Shown: positions 17,446 through 26,627, numbered from the stretch's first letter. The stretch is 64,000 bases of DNA from Streptomyces sp. SM11 (GCF_002910905.1 NZ_NEUE01000277.1:1-64000), one strand, 5' to 3'. Notes: generated by a model from the sequence alone, not told the origin. Numbers and translations are program-made.

Positions 17446-18807
17446 GTGGCACCACCCAGGATTCTCGTCGTCGGCGCAGGCTTCGCAGGCGTGGAGTGCG
17501 TACGCCGCCTGGAGCGCAGGCTCGCTCCGGGAGAGGCCCGGATCACGCTCGTCACACCGTTCTCCTACCAGCTGTACCTGCCGCTGCTCCCCCAGGTGGC
17601 CTCCGGGGTGCTCACACCCCAGTCCGTCGCGGTGTCGCTGCGCCGCAGCCGCCGACACCGGACCAGGATCGTGCCGGGCGGGGCGATCGGCGTGGACACG
17701 CAGGCGAAGGTCTGTGTGATCCGGAAGATCACGGACGAGATCGTGAACGAGCCGTACGACTACATCGTGCTGGCTGCGGGCAGCGTCACCCGGACCTTCG
17801 ACATCCCCGGGCTGCTGGACCATGCCCGGGGGATGAAGACGCTGGCCGAGGCCGCGTACGTCCGCGACCACGTGATCGCCCAGCTGGATCTGGCGGACGC
17901 CAGTCACAACGAGGCGGAGCGTGCCTCCCGGCTCCAGTTCGTGGTGGTCGGCGGCGGCTACGCGGGCACCGAGACGGCCGCCTGCCTCCAGCGCCTCACC
18001 ACCAGCGCGGTCAGGCACTATCCGCGGCTGGACCCGAGGCTGATCAAGTGGCATCTGATCGACATCGCGCCCAAGCTGATGCCGGAGCTGGGTGACAAGC
18101 TGGGGCAGGCCGCTCTGGAGGTGCTCCGCAAGCGGAACATCGAGGTGTCGCTCGGGGTCTCCATCGCCGAGGCCGGGGCGGAGGAGGTCACGTTCACCGA
18201 CGGCCGGGTGCTGCCCTGCCGGACCCTGATCTGGACCGCCGGGGTGGCCGCCAGCCCGCTGATCGCCACCCTCGGCGCGGAGACGGTGCGCGGCCGACTC
18301 GCGGTGACCCCGCAGCTGCGGCTGCCGGACGCGGACGGGGTGTTCTCGCTCGGCGACGCGGCCGCGGTGCCCGACCTGGCGAAGGGCGACGGGGCGGTCT
18401 GCCCGCCCACCGCGCAGCACGCGATGCGCCAGGGCCGCGTGCTGGCCGACAACCTGATCGCCTCGCTGCGGCACCAGCCGCTCAAGGACTACGTGCACAA
18501 GGACCTAGGGCTCGTCGTGGACCTGGGCGGCAAGGACGCCGTGTCCAAGCCGCTGGGCATCGAGCTGCGCGGGCTGCCCGCGCAGGCGGTGGCACGCGGG
18601 TACCACTGGTCGGCGCTGCGGACGAACGTCGCCAAGACCCGCGTCATGACGAACTGGATGCTGAACGCGGTCGCCGGTGACGACTTCGTACGGACCGGGT
18701 TCCAGTCCCGCAAACCGGCGACGCTGCGGGACTTCGAGTACACGGGCGCCTATCTGACGCCCGAGCAGGTCAGGGAGCACACGGCGGCGACGGTCATCGA
18801 GCACTGA
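17446..18807 (+). CDS. ndh: type II NADH dehydrogenase (NDH-2)
   Basis: This single-subunit NADH:quinone oxidoreductase passes electrons from NADH to menaquinone at the cytoplasmic membrane without pumping protons. In 453 aa there are two dinucleotide-binding motifs: GAGFAG near residue 10 for FAD and VVVGGGYAGTE near 170 for NADH. Other NDH-2 landmarks are TPFSYQLYLPLLPQVASG, the AAGS strand turn, LIWTAGV, and the FAD-contacting VFSLGDAA with the following PPTAQHA. GTG 17446 follows GAAGGG at a suitable distance; the frame opens 22 residues earlier without a site. It is probably a single gene, ended by the nested hairpin at 18808. Confidence 0.92.
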   Translation: MAPPRILVVGAGFAGVECVRRLERRLAPGEARITLVTPFSYQLYLPLLPQVASGVLTPQSVAVSLRRSRRHRTRIVPGGAIGVDTQAKVCVIRKITDEIVNEPYDYIVLAAGSVTRTFDIPGLLDHARGMKTLAEAAYVRDHVIAQLDLADASHNEAERASRLQFVVVGGGYAGTETAACLQRLTTSAVRHYPRLDPRLIKWHLIDIAPKLMPELGDKLGQAALEVLRKRNIEVSLGVSIAEAGAEEVTFTDGRVLPCRTLIWTAGVAASPLIATLGAETVRGRLAVTPQLRLPDADGVFSLGDAAAVPDLAKGDGAVCPPTAQHAMRQGRVLADNLIASLRHQPLKDYVHKDLGLVVDLGGKDAVSKPLGIELRGLPAQAVARGYHWSALRTNVAKTRVMTNWMLNAVAGDDFVRTGFQSRKPATLRDFEYTGAYLTPEQVREHTAATVIEH

Positions 18808-18862
18808 GCAGCCGAGCAGCGCCCGAGCGCGCCCCGGGTCCGCGGGGCGCGCTCACGGCTGC
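18808..18862. terminator. nested hairpin between converging ndh and DNA ligase genes
   Basis: GAGCGCGCCCC (18825-18835) pairs perfectly with GGGGCGCGCTC (18844-18854), inside an outer GCAGCCG/CGGCTGC pair (18808-18814, 18856-18862). It is probably a shared bidirectional terminator and overlaps the end of the ligase gene. Confidence 0.65.
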
Positions 18863-20388
18863 CGGGACAGGACCGTCTCCACGGTGTCCGCCTGCTGCGC
18901 GGTCTTGTCCTCCCGGTAGCGCAGGACACGGGCGAACCGGAGCGTGACCCCGGCGGGGTAGCGGGTGGAGCGCTGGAGTCCGTCGTAGGCGATCTCGACG
19001 ACCAGTTCCGGGCGCACGGTGACGACATGGCCGTCGTCGTCGGTCGCCAGCTCCCCCAGCCGCTCGGTCTGCCAGTCCAGCAGGGCGTCCGTGAGTCCCT
19101 TGAAGGTCTTGCCCAGCATCGCGAACGTGCCGTCGGGCCTGCGGGCGCCCAGGTGCAGGTTGGAGAGCTTGCCGGTGCGCCGGCCGCTTCCCCGCTCGAC
19201 GGCCAGCACCACCAGGTCCAGGGTGTGCACCGGCTTCGCCTTCAGCCAGGACGCGCCCCGGCGTCCCGCGCTGTAGGCGGCGGCCAGGTCCTTGACGACG
19301 ACGCCCTCGTGGCCGCGTTCCAGGGTGTCGGCGAAGAACGCGTCGGCGGCCGCGCGGGCCTTGGAGTCGTCCGGGTCGGCGACGAGGATGCGCCGGACCC
19401 GCAGGCTCTCGGGGAGAAGTCGGGCCAGGGCGGTGTGACGGTCGGTGAGGGGCCGGTCGAGCAGGTCCTCGTCGTCGACGAGAAGTGCGTCGAAGAAGAC
19501 CGGGACGACCGGCACGTGCGCCGCGGCTCCGGCCACGTCCCGCCGGGAGCCCACCCGGGAGGAGGTCTCCTGGAACGGCCGGGGCCTGCCGTCCTCCCCC
19601 AGGGCGATCAGCTCGCCGTCGAGGACGAAGCGGTCCGCCGGGAGGGCGGCGACGGCGGCAGTGAGCTCGGGCAGCCGGTCGGTGATGTCGTCGAGGGTCC
19701 GGGTGTAGGCGCGGATCCGGTCGCCGTCCCGGTGTGCCTGCACCCGGATCCCGTCGAGCTTCTCCTCGACGGCGCACGGGCCCAGCTTCTCGAGTGCCTC
19801 GCCGACCGAGGCGGCCGTGTGCGCGAGCATCGGCTGGACGGGCCGCCCGGCCGTGAGGCGGAAGGCGGCGAGCGCTCCGGGTCCTTCCGCGAGGAGGACC
19901 CCGGCGACGTCCTGGAGCGATCCGGCGAGCATCACGGCGCGCCGGACGTCGGCGGGCGGCGCTCCGGCGGCGCGGGCCAGGCCGTCGGCGGCGACGGCGT
20001 CCAGGGCCCCCTGGCGTACCTCGCCGGTGAGCAGGGCCCACAGGAAGCGCTGCTCGTCGGCGGTGGCGGCGGCGAACAGGGCGCGCAGGCGCCTCCGGCG
20101 CAGCGCCTGGGATCCGGGGCCGGAGGTGGCGGCGAGGGCGGTCAGTTCGGCGTCGACACCGGTGACGGTGAGCGTGGGCTCGGAGGCGGGTTCCACGGGG
20201 TCGCCCAGGCTCCGCCGGCCGACGCCGATGCGGCCCTGGGGCAGCCGTCCGGCGAGGTAGGGGATGACGACGGGGACGTTCTCGGGTCCGGCGTCCCGGA
20301 AGAGGCCGGCGAGGAGCGCCACCTTCCGGGACCGGGCGGAGGTGGCGGCGACTTCGAGCGACACCTGGGCGAGCTCGGCGAGCAGCAT
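18853..20388 (-). CDS. ATP-dependent DNA ligase
   Basis: This 511-aa ligase seals nicks via an adenylated lysine. The N-terminal DNA-binding domain occupies about 1-180. The adenylation domain has motif I EEKLDGIR with the nucleophile K210, motif III-like VFFDALLVDDEDLLDRPL, motif IV EGVVVKD and motif V SWLKAKP. The C-terminal OB fold ends in a motif-VI-like TLRFARVLRYREDK. It resembles the single-domain LigB/LigA-archaeal-type enzymes common in Streptomyces alongside the NAD-dependent housekeeping LigA, so it is probably a repair enzyme. No Ku gene is adjacent. ATG 20388 begins MLLAELAQVS, the usual family N-terminus. Confidence 0.92.
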   Translation of the reverse strand: MLLAELAQVSLEVAATSARSRKVALLAGLFRDAGPENVPVVIPYLAGRLPQGRIGVGRRSLGDPVEPASEPTLTVTGVDAELTALAATSGPGSQALRRRRLRALFAAATADEQRFLWALLTGEVRQGALDAVAADGLARAAGAPPADVRRAVMLAGSLQDVAGVLLAEGPGALAAFRLTAGRPVQPMLAHTAASVGEALEKLGPCAVEEKLDGIRVQAHRDGDRIRAYTRTLDDITDRLPELTAAVAALPADRFVLDGELIALGEDGRPRPFQETSSRVGSRRDVAGAAAHVPVVPVFFDALLVDDEDLLDRPLTDRHTALARLLPESLRVRRILVADPDDSKARAAADAFFADTLERGHEGVVVKDLAAAYSAGRRGASWLKAKPVHTLDLVVLAVERGSGRRTGKLSNLHLGARRPDGTFAMLGKTFKGLTDALLDWQTERLGELATDDDGHVVTVRPELVVEIAYDGLQRSTRYPAGVTLRFARVLRYREDKTAQQADTVETVLSRQP

Positions 20389-20444
20389 GCTGCCATGGTG
20401 CTACGGGGCGGAGCGTGCCGCCCGTCCATGCCCCGGGCGGGGCG

Positions 20445-21239
20445 TCATATGTAGTTGAGGGCGGCTGCTCCGCCCACTCCCCCGAGGACCATGAAGGCGG
20501 GCATGAGCACCTTCATCTCCACCCAGCTGCCGGCCCGGAAGCGCATGGCCTTCGGCGGGCCGATCGGATACCAGCGCTTGCGGCCGATCGGGATGGGCCA
20601 CAGGATCGGGCAGCCCGAGACGGTCAGGGCGTCGCCGATGTCGTGGACCAGGGCGCCGAGCACGATGGGCAGGCCGAGCCACAGGTACTCCTGGCCGGGG
20701 GCGTCGAAGAGCCAGTCGGCCCCATGGCCCGGCTGGTCCAGGACGCCGGCGAGAATCCAGGCGCTGGTGGCGCCGAGCAGCCAGACGAGGATGTCGCTGG
20801 AGACCCGGGCGGCCCGCCACAGCAGGCCCTCGACCGCGAGCACCAGGTGGACGAAGAGGATCGCGAGAACGGCCCAGCGTCCGCCGAAGACCGCCGCGGC
20901 GGAACAGCCGCCGCCGATCAGGACGGCCCAGAGCCAGGTGTGTGTCAGCGTCCGGTGGCCACCGTTGCGGCGGGGGTCGCCGGCGCTCCTGGTGGCCTTG
21001 TAGACGGCGGAGGAGAGCTTGTCGACGATCTCGCAGAGGGTTCTGGAGACGGGTCCGAAGGCGCGCGAGATGGTCGCGGACTTGTGGTCGAGGTCGGGGG
21101 CGAGCGCGGCGCCCGCGCAGATCAGCGCCCCGACGACGAGGACGGGCCAGGGCATCGTGTGGCCCGCGGCGGCGGCCGCCGCACCCACCCCCAGCCAGGC
21201 CGCTGCCCCTGACAGAGAGTGTGCCGGTCCCATCATGGT
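20445..21239 (-). CDS. YdjM-like membrane-bound metal-dependent hydrolase (DUF457)
   Basis: This 264-aa integral membrane protein of the YdjM/DUF457 family resembles LexA-regulated or inner-membrane putative metal-dependent hydrolases. The family's conserved polar residues are present: GPAHSLSG at the N-terminus, APDLDHKSAT (metal-type DxDH), GGHRTLTHTW (HRxxTH) and LVHDIGDALT. These alternate with about six membrane segments. The biochemical role is unknown. The start is set at the ATG-ATG pair at 21239/21236, after GGGAAAAG. The open frame extends upstream through a tandem repeat that would encode THTKHTKH, which is unlikely to be translated. Confidence 0.82.
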   Translation of the reverse strand, partial: TMMGPAHSLSGAAAWLGVGAAAAAAGHTMPWPVLVVGALICAGAALAPDLDHKSATISRAFGPVSRTLCEIVDKLSSAVYKATRSAGDPRRNGGHRTLTHTWLWAVLIGGGCSAAAVFGGRWAVLAILFVHLVLAVEGLLWRAARVSSDILVWLLGATSAWILAGVLDQPGHGADWLFDAPGQEYLWLGLPIVLGALVHDIGDALTVSGCPILWPIPIGRKRWYPIGPPKAMRFRAGSWVEMKVLMPAFMVLGGVGGAAALNYI

Positions 21240-21254
21240 CTTTTCCCGCCCCCA

Positions 21255-21285
21255 GTGCTTCGTGTGCTTCGTGTGCTTCGTGTGC
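21255..21285. repeat. 9-bp tandem repeat in a divergent promoter region
   Basis: The unit TGCTTCGTG is repeated just over three times in the gap between the DUF457 gene and the DUF3516 helicase gene. It lies 16-46 bp upstream of the DUF457 start, so copy-number changes could alter promoter spacing or leader length. Confidence 0.7.
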
Positions 21286-21392
21286 CCATCACCGGTGCGG
21301 CGCGGGCAGTTTGAGACCGCAGCGTATCGTCCGTGATCTTCGTGCCGTCCGCCGGTTCCCTCATCCGGGCGGAAGACAGGCAAGATGGGGGC

Positions 21393-23906
21393 GTGACCCT
21401 CATCGACCAGCTGCCTAAGACCCCCGACCCGGACGCCCTCTTCGAGGCCTTCTCGTCATGGACCGAGACCCAGGGCATCACCCTTTATCCGGCTCAGGAG
21501 GAGGCGCTGATCGAGGTGGTCTCCGGGGCGAACGTGATCCTTTCCACCCCGACCGGCTCGGGAAAGAGCCTGGTGGCGGCCGCCGCGCACTTCACGGCGC
21601 TGGCGCAGGACAAGGTCACCTTCTACACGGCGCCGATCAAGGCGCTGGTGTCGGAGAAGTTCTTCGACCTGTGCAAGCTCTTCGGCACCGAGAACGTCGG
21701 CATGCTCACCGGCGACGCCTCGGTCAACGCGGACGCCCCGGTGATCTGCTGTACGGCCGAGGTGCTGGCCTCCATCGCGCTGCGCGACGGCAAGTACGCC
21801 GACATCGGCCAGGTCGTGATGGACGAGTTCCACTTCTACGCCGAGCCGGACCGGGGCTGGGCGTGGCAGATCCCGCTGCTGGAGCTGCCGCAGGCCCAGT
21901 TCGTGCTGATGTCGGCGACGCTCGGCGACGTCGCGATGTTCGAGAAGGACCTGACCCGGCGTACCGGCCGCCCGACCTCCGTGGTGCGCTCCGCGACCCG
22001 TCCGGTGCCGCTGAGCTACGAGTACCGCTTCACGCCGATCACCGAGACGCTCACCGAGCTGCTGGACACCCGGCAGTCGCCCGTCTACATCGTGCACTTC
22101 ACACAGGCGGCGGCCGTCGAGCGGGCGCAGTCCCTGATGAGCATCAACATGTGCACGAAGGAGGAGAAGGAGAAGATCGCCGACCTGATCGGCGCCTTCC
22201 GTTTCACCACCAAGTTCGGCCAGAACCTCTCCCGTTATGTACGCCACGGCATCGGGGTGCACCACGCGGGGATGCTGCCCAAGTACCGCCGCCTGGTGGA
22301 GAAGCTGGCCCAGGCGGGTCTGCTGAAGGTGATCTGCGGTACGGACACGCTCGGCGTCGGCGTCAACGTACCCATCCGTACGGTGCTGTTCACGGCGCTC
22401 ACCAAGTACGACGGCACCCGGGTACGGACCCTGCGCGCGCGGGAGTTCCACCAGATCGCGGGCCGGGCCGGGCGGGCCGGGTTCGACACGGCCGGCTTCG
22501 TCGTGGCGCAGGCACCCGAGCATGTCATCGAGAACGAGAAGGCCGTCAAGAAGGCGGGCGACGACCCGAAGAAGAAGCGCAAGGTCGTCCGCAAGAAGGC
22601 CCCGGAGGGCTTCGTCGCCTGGTCGGAGACCACCTTCGACAAGCTGATCACCTCCGAGCCCGAGCCGCTGAACTCCCGCTTCCGGGTCACGCACACGATG
22701 CTGCTCGCGGTCATCGCCCGCCCCGGCAACGCCTTCGAGGCGATGCGGCATCTGCTGGAGGACAACCACGAGCCGCGCCGGGCGCAGCTGCGGCACATCC
22801 GGCGGGCCATCGCCATCTACCGCTCGCTGCTGGACGGCGGGGTGGTGGAGCGGTTGGAGACGCCGGACGCCGAGGGCCGGATCGTGCGGCTGACGGTCGA
22901 CCTCCAGCAGGACTTCGCGCTGAACCAGCCGCTCTCCACGTTCGCGCTGGCCGCGTTCGACCTGCTGGACGCCGAATCCCCTTCGTACGCGCTGGACATG
23001 GTCTCGGTCGTCGAGTCGACGCTGGACGATCCCCGGCAGATCCTGGCCGCCCAGCAGAACAAGGCGCGCGGCGAGGCCGTCGGGCAGATGAAGGCGGACG
23101 GGGTCGAGTACGAGGAGCGGATGGAGCGGCTCCAGGACGTCACGTACCCGAAGCCGCTGAGCGAGCTGCTGTGGCACGCGTACGACGTGTACCGCACGAG
23201 CCACCCGTGGGTGAACGACCACCCGGTGTCGCCGAAGTCGGTGATCCGGGACATGTTCGAACGGGCCATGACCTTCACGGAGTTCACCTCGCACTACGAG
23301 CTGGCCCGGACCGAGGGCATCGTGCTGCGGTATCTGGCGAACGCGTACAAGGCGCTGGAGCACACGATCCCGGACGACGTGAAGTCGGAGGACCTCCAGG
23401 ACCTGATCTCCTGGCTCGGCGAGATGGTGCGCCAGGTGGACTCCAGTCTGCTGGACGAGTGGGAGCAGCTGGCCAACCCCGAGGTGGAGACCGCCGAGCA
23501 GGCCCAGGAGCGGGCGGACGAGGTCAAGCCGGTCACGGCCAACCCCCGCGCCTTCCGGGTGCTGGTGCGCAACGCGATGTTCCGCCGGGTGGAGCTGGCC
23601 GCGCTGGACCGGGTCCGGGACCTGGGCGAGCTGGACGGCGACGCCGGGTGGGACGAGGACGCCTGGGGCGAGGCGATGGACGCGTACTGGGACGCGCACG
23701 AGGAGATCGGCACCGGTCCCGACGCGCGCGGTCCGAAGCTGCTGAAGATCGAGGAGGATCCGGCGCACGGACTGTGGCGGGTCTGGCAGGCGTTCGCCGA
23801 CCCGGCGGGCGATCACGACTGGGGCATCAAGGCCGAGGTCGATCTCGCGGCGTCCGACGAGGAGGGCCGGGCGATCGTCCGGGTCACCGAGGTCGGCCAG
23901 CTGTGA
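21393..23906 (+). CDS. superfamily 2 DEAD/DEAH helicase with C-terminal DUF3516
   Basis: This 837-aa Ski2-like RNA or DNA helicase is typical of actinobacteria. Motifs in order: Q-like LYPAQEEAL, Walker A PTGSGKS (53-59), Ib TGDAS, motif II DEFH (144-147), motif III SAT (174-176), GVHHAGML, GTDTLGVGVNVP (motif V) and [10 protein letters not shown] (motif VI). A Lys-rich linker (KKKRKVVRKKAP) leads into the long DUF3516 region to the C-terminus. GTG 21393 follows GGGGG at the normal distance. It is transcribed with the thioesterase gene that starts 34 bp downstream; the functional link, if any, is unclear. A role in RNA turnover is inference from Ski2 relatives. Confidence 0.92.
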   Translation: MTLIDQLPKTPDPDALFEAFSSWTETQGITLYPAQEEALIEVVSGANVILSTPTGSGKSLVAAAAHFTALAQDKVTFYTAPIKALVSEKFFDLCKLFGTENVGMLTGDASVNADAPVICCTAEVLASIALRDGKYADIGQVVMDEFHFYAEPDRGWAWQIPLLELPQAQFVLMSATLGDVAMFEKDLTRRTGRPTSVVRSATRPVPLSYEYRFTPITETLTELLDTRQSPVYIVHFTQAAAVERAQSLMSINMCTKEEKEKIADLIGAFRFTTKFGQNLSRYVRHGIGVHHAGMLPKYRRLVEKLAQAGLLKVICGTDTLGVGVNVPIRTVLFTALTKYDGTRVRTLRAREFHQIAGRAGRAGFDTAGFVVAQAPEHVIENEKAVKKAGDDPKKKRKVVRKKAPEGFVAWSETTFDKLITSEPEPLNSRFRVTHTMLLAVIARPGNAFEAMRHLLEDNHEPRRAQLRHIRRAIAIYRSLLDGGVVERLETPDAEGRIVRLTVDLQQDFALNQPLSTFALAAFDLLDAESPSYALDMVSVVESTLDDPRQILAAQQNKARGEAVGQMKADGVEYEERMERLQDVTYPKPLSELLWHAYDVYRTSHPWVNDHPVSPKSVIRDMFERAMTFTEFTSHYELARTEGIVLRYLANAYKALEHTIPDDVKSEDLQDLISWLGEMVRQVDSSLLDEWEQLANPEVETAEQAQERADEVKPVTANPRAFRVLVRNAMFRRVELAALDRVRDLGELDGDAGWDEDAWGEAMDAYWDAHEEIGTGPDARGPKLLKIEEDPAHGLWRVWQAFADPAGDHDWGIKAEVDLAASDEEGRAIVRVTEVGQL

Positions 23907-23940
23907 ACCGGCCGCCGACGCGGAAGTGGAGAGGTGCGGC

Positions 23941-24813
23941 ATGACGAATCCGGCGGAGCGCCTGGTCGACCTGCTCGACCTGGAGCGGATCGAGGTCAAC
24001 ATCTTCCGCGGCCGCAGCCCCGAGGAGTCCCTGCAACGGGTCTTCGGCGGGCAGGTCGCGGGCCAGGCGCTGGTGGCGGCGGGCCGGACGACCGACGGGG
24101 AGCGGCCGGTGCATTCGCTGCACGCCTACTTCCTGCGGCCGGGGCGTCCCGGGGTACCGATCGTCTATCAGGTGGAGCGGGTGCGGGACGGCCGGTCCTT
24201 CACCACCCGCCGGGTGACTGCCGTCCAGGAGGGCCGGACGATCTTCAACCTGACGGCGTCCTTCCACCGCCCCGAGGAGGCGGGCTTCGAGCACCAGTTG
24301 CCGCCGGCCCGGATCGTCCCGGACCCGGAGGAGCTGCCGACGGTCGCCGAGGAGGTGCGCGAGCACCTGGGCGCGCTGCCGGAGGCGCTGGAGCGGATGG
24401 CCCGGCGGCAGCCCTTCGACATCCGTTACGTCGACCGGCTGCGCTGGACGCACGACGAGATCAAGGACGCGGATCCGCGGAGCGCGGTGTGGATGCGGGC
24501 GGTGGGCCCGCTGGGCGACGACCCGCTGGTGCACACCTGCGCGCTGACGTACGCGAGCGACATGACGCTGCTGGACGCGGTCCGCATCCCGGTGGAGCCG
24601 CTGTGGGGCCCGCGCGGCTTCGACATGGCCTCGCTGGACCACGCCATGTGGTTCCACCGGCCGTTCCGGGCGGACGAGTGGTTCCTGTACGACCAGGAGT
24701 CGCCGATCGCCACGGGCGGCCGGGGCCTGGCGCGGGGCCGGATCTACGACCGGGCGGGGCAACTGCTGGTGTCGGTGGTGCAGGAGGGGCTGTTCCGGCG
24801 GCTGGAGCAGTAG
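23941..24813 (+). CDS. tesB: acyl-CoA thioesterase II
   Basis: This 290-aa double-hotdog thioesterase of the TesB family hydrolyses medium- and long-chain acyl-CoA to free acid and CoA. First hotdog: FRGRSPEES...RVFGGQVAGQAL, VHSLHAYFLRPG, and SFTTRRVTAVQEG. Second hotdog: LTYASDMTLLDAV carrying the catalytic-region Asp/Thr, SLDHAMWFHRPFRADEWFLYDQ, and GRGLARGRIYDRAGQLL. The length matches the family. ATG 23941 has GGAGAGG eight bases upstream; an in-frame ATG five codons earlier lacks a site. It lies 34 bp behind the helicase gene, probably in one transcript. Confidence 0.92.
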   Translation: MTNPAERLVDLLDLERIEVNIFRGRSPEESLQRVFGGQVAGQALVAAGRTTDGERPVHSLHAYFLRPGRPGVPIVYQVERVRDGRSFTTRRVTAVQEGRTIFNLTASFHRPEEAGFEHQLPPARIVPDPEELPTVAEEVREHLGALPEALERMARRQPFDIRYVDRLRWTHDEIKDADPRSAVWMRAVGPLGDDPLVHTCALTYASDMTLLDAVRIPVEPLWGPRGFDMASLDHAMWFHRPFRADEWFLYDQESPIATGGRGLARGRIYDRAGQLLVSVVQEGLFRRLEQ

Positions 24814-24825
24814 GGACGTTCCGGC

Positions 24826-25080
24826 TCAGGTGCCGGGCAGCGGGTCCTGCTCCACCTCGTGGCGGCGGGTGCGGATGTCCGGCGGCGCGGGGTGCAGCTT
24901 GGCGTCGCAGGACGGACCGAGACCGGCCCGGCGCGAGTCGGTCCCGGTGAGGGGCCGGCCGCAGAGGCGGCAGCGGACGAGGCGGCGGCCTTGAGGCTGC
25001 CCGCTGTCGGCCGCCGCGTCCCGGGCGGGGGCTCCGTCGGCCCCGGGCAGCGGTTGGGGAGAGGCATCGGGAGTATCCAC
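24826..25080 (-). CDS. small zinc-ribbon protein, DUF6011-like
   Basis: This 84-aa protein has a central motif CRLCGRPLTGTDSRRAGLGP followed by SC, giving the C-x2-C ... C spacing of the DUF6011 group, often found in phage and actinobacterial genomes. The N-terminus is Pro/Ala/Asp-rich and probably disordered; the C-terminus is polar. Zinc binding is probable from the Cys pattern, but the function is unknown. It converges on tesB with a 12-bp gap. Confidence 0.7.
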   Translation of the reverse strand: MDTPDASPQPLPGADGAPARDAAADSGQPQGRRLVRCRLCGRPLTGTDSRRAGLGPSCDAKLHPAPPDIRTRRHEVEQDPLPGT

Positions 25081-25307
25081 CCCTCGATCCTCCCAGCTCG
25101 GCTCCGTGGCTGCCCTCGGGGCGGCCGGTCTCAGGTGCCGCGGTCCCGTTCCCGGTCGAGCGCCTCGTCCAGGGCGCGGTGCCCTGCCGGGCCCGGGGCC
25201 GGGCGTCCGGTTTGCCGAACGGAGCCGGGGCCGCGTTACTGGAGTGGTCCCCCGGGCCGCCGGGCGGAGCTCCGTCCGACCGAGCAGGGAGCCGCGGAGG
25301 TGCCGGG

Positions 25308-26273
25308 ATGGACATGATCCACATCCGCGCGGTGAGCCCGCCGGACCTGACCGACGAGGTCGTCGGCCGGCTGTCGGGCGACCCCTGCGTACTCAATCTC
25401 ATCGTCCAGCGCGACGCCGCGCGCAATCCGGACGGCGACTCCATCGCGTGCGACGTGCTGACGGGGGCGGCGAACGACGTGCTGCACCGCCTGCGCGCCG
25501 TCCAGCTCGACCAGCGGGGCTCCCTCGTCATCGAGCCGGTCGACATGGCGTTCTCCGGCAGGGCCACCGAAGGGGGGCGGCGCGAGCTCGGTCCGTTGAG
25601 CCGGGCGCCGGTCTGGGAGCAGGTCGAGGCACGCATCAGGTCCGGGGGGCGGTACCCGCCGAGCTTCTACCTCTACCTGGTCGTCGCCGGCCTGATCGGT
25701 TCGGTCGGCATCGTCACCAACTCGCAGATCCTGATCGTGGCGGCGATGGTCGTCGGGCCGGAGTACGGCGCCATCGTCAGCGTGGCGCTGGGGTTCGACC
25801 GGCGCCACCCTGCCATGGTGCGCGGCGGACTGGCCGCTCTGGGCGCGGGTCTTCTCCTCACCGTGGTCGTCACCTTTCTCTTCGCCCTCCTCATCCGCGG
25901 TTTCGGGCTGCAGTCGGAGGCCTTCGACCGGGGTCTGCGCCCCGTCTCCCACCTCATCAACACGCCGGGCTTCTTCTCGGTCGCCGTCGCCACCCTGGCC
26001 GGGATCGTCGGGATCGTGTCGCTCACCGAGGCCAGGACGAGCGCCCTGCTCGGGGTGTTCATCTCCGTGACGACGATCCCGGCCGCCGCGGACATCGCCG
26101 TCTCCACCGCGTTCACCAGCTGGTCCGATGTGCGGGGCTCGGCCATCCAGCTCGTGGTGAACATCCTGGTGCTGATCGTGGTGGGCACCGCCTCGCTCAA
26201 GGCCCAGCGGGCGATCTGGCAGCAGGTCGGCCTCCGGCGCGACCGTGACCGCCGGCTCGCCGAAGGGGCCTGA
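25308..26273 (+). CDS. DUF389 family integral membrane protein
   Basis: This 321-aa protein has a soluble ferredoxin-like N-terminal domain (about 1-105; MIHIRAVSPPDLTDEVV) and then a membrane part with about six segments. The membrane part carries the family landmarks SFYLYLVVAGLIGSVGIVTN, AAMVVGPEYGAI and ARTSALLGVFISVTTIPAAA. The DUF389/TIGR00341 family is of unknown function and perhaps transports a small solute. GGAGG lies seven bases before ATG 25308; the open frame begins 43 residues earlier without family similarity. The DUF2252 relic and the ClC gene follow on the same strand. Confidence 0.85.
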   Translation: MDMIHIRAVSPPDLTDEVVGRLSGDPCVLNLIVQRDAARNPDGDSIACDVLTGAANDVLHRLRAVQLDQRGSLVIEPVDMAFSGRATEGGRRELGPLSRAPVWEQVEARIRSGGRYPPSFYLYLVVAGLIGSVGIVTNSQILIVAAMVVGPEYGAIVSVALGFDRRHPAMVRGGLAALGAGLLLTVVVTFLFALLIRGFGLQSEAFDRGLRPVSHLINTPGFFSVAVATLAGIVGIVSLTEARTSALLGVFISVTTIPAAADIAVSTAFTSWSDVRGSAIQLVVNILVLIVVGTASLKAQRAIWQQVGLRRDRDRRLAEGA

Positions 26274-26295
26274 CGCACTCCCGCAGTCCGCGGAG

Positions 26296-26627
26296 CGGGT
26301 TCCCGAGCGGGTCCCGATCCGCTACGGCCGGATGGCCGAGTCCCCTTCCGCTTCCATCGGGGCGCGGCCGCGCTGATGGCGGCCGGCCTCATCATCGCGG
26401 GTCACGCCGAAAGCCTGCCGTCCGGCTGGCGCGGTCCACCGGAGGACTTCGCGCTGGTGGACGTGGCCCGGAAGGCCGTCGGTGTGGGCGGTGCCGGCAC
26501 CCGGTGCTGGATCATCCTGCTGCTCGACAGGGACGGCGAGCGGGTGGCGTCGGGCCGTCCGCCGGCGGACGGCTGGGCCGGTCACGCGGGCGGCGCCGCG
26601 AACGGCCCTCCGGGGCCGGGCGGCTGA
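26296..26627 (+). pseudogene. degraded DUF2252 remnant
   Basis: Two fragments of a DUF2252 protein (normally over 400 aa, kinase-like fold, unknown function) can be read. The N-terminal family motif RYGRMAESP is followed, after a one-base shift near 26343, by FRFHRGAAALMAAGLI. The sequence then jumps to the C-terminal half, RVDVARKVVGVGSVGT-like, here reading ALVDVARKAVGVGGAGTRCW and then IILLLDRD. Several hundred residues between these motifs are missing. The product would be non-functional. It fills most of the 494-bp gap between the DUF389 and ClC genes. Confidence 0.65.

Noticed and set aside
21456-24002. 848-aa minus-strand frame opposite the DUF3516 helicase
   Set aside because: The helicase motifs on the plus strand are intact and in order; the antisense frame has shadow composition only.
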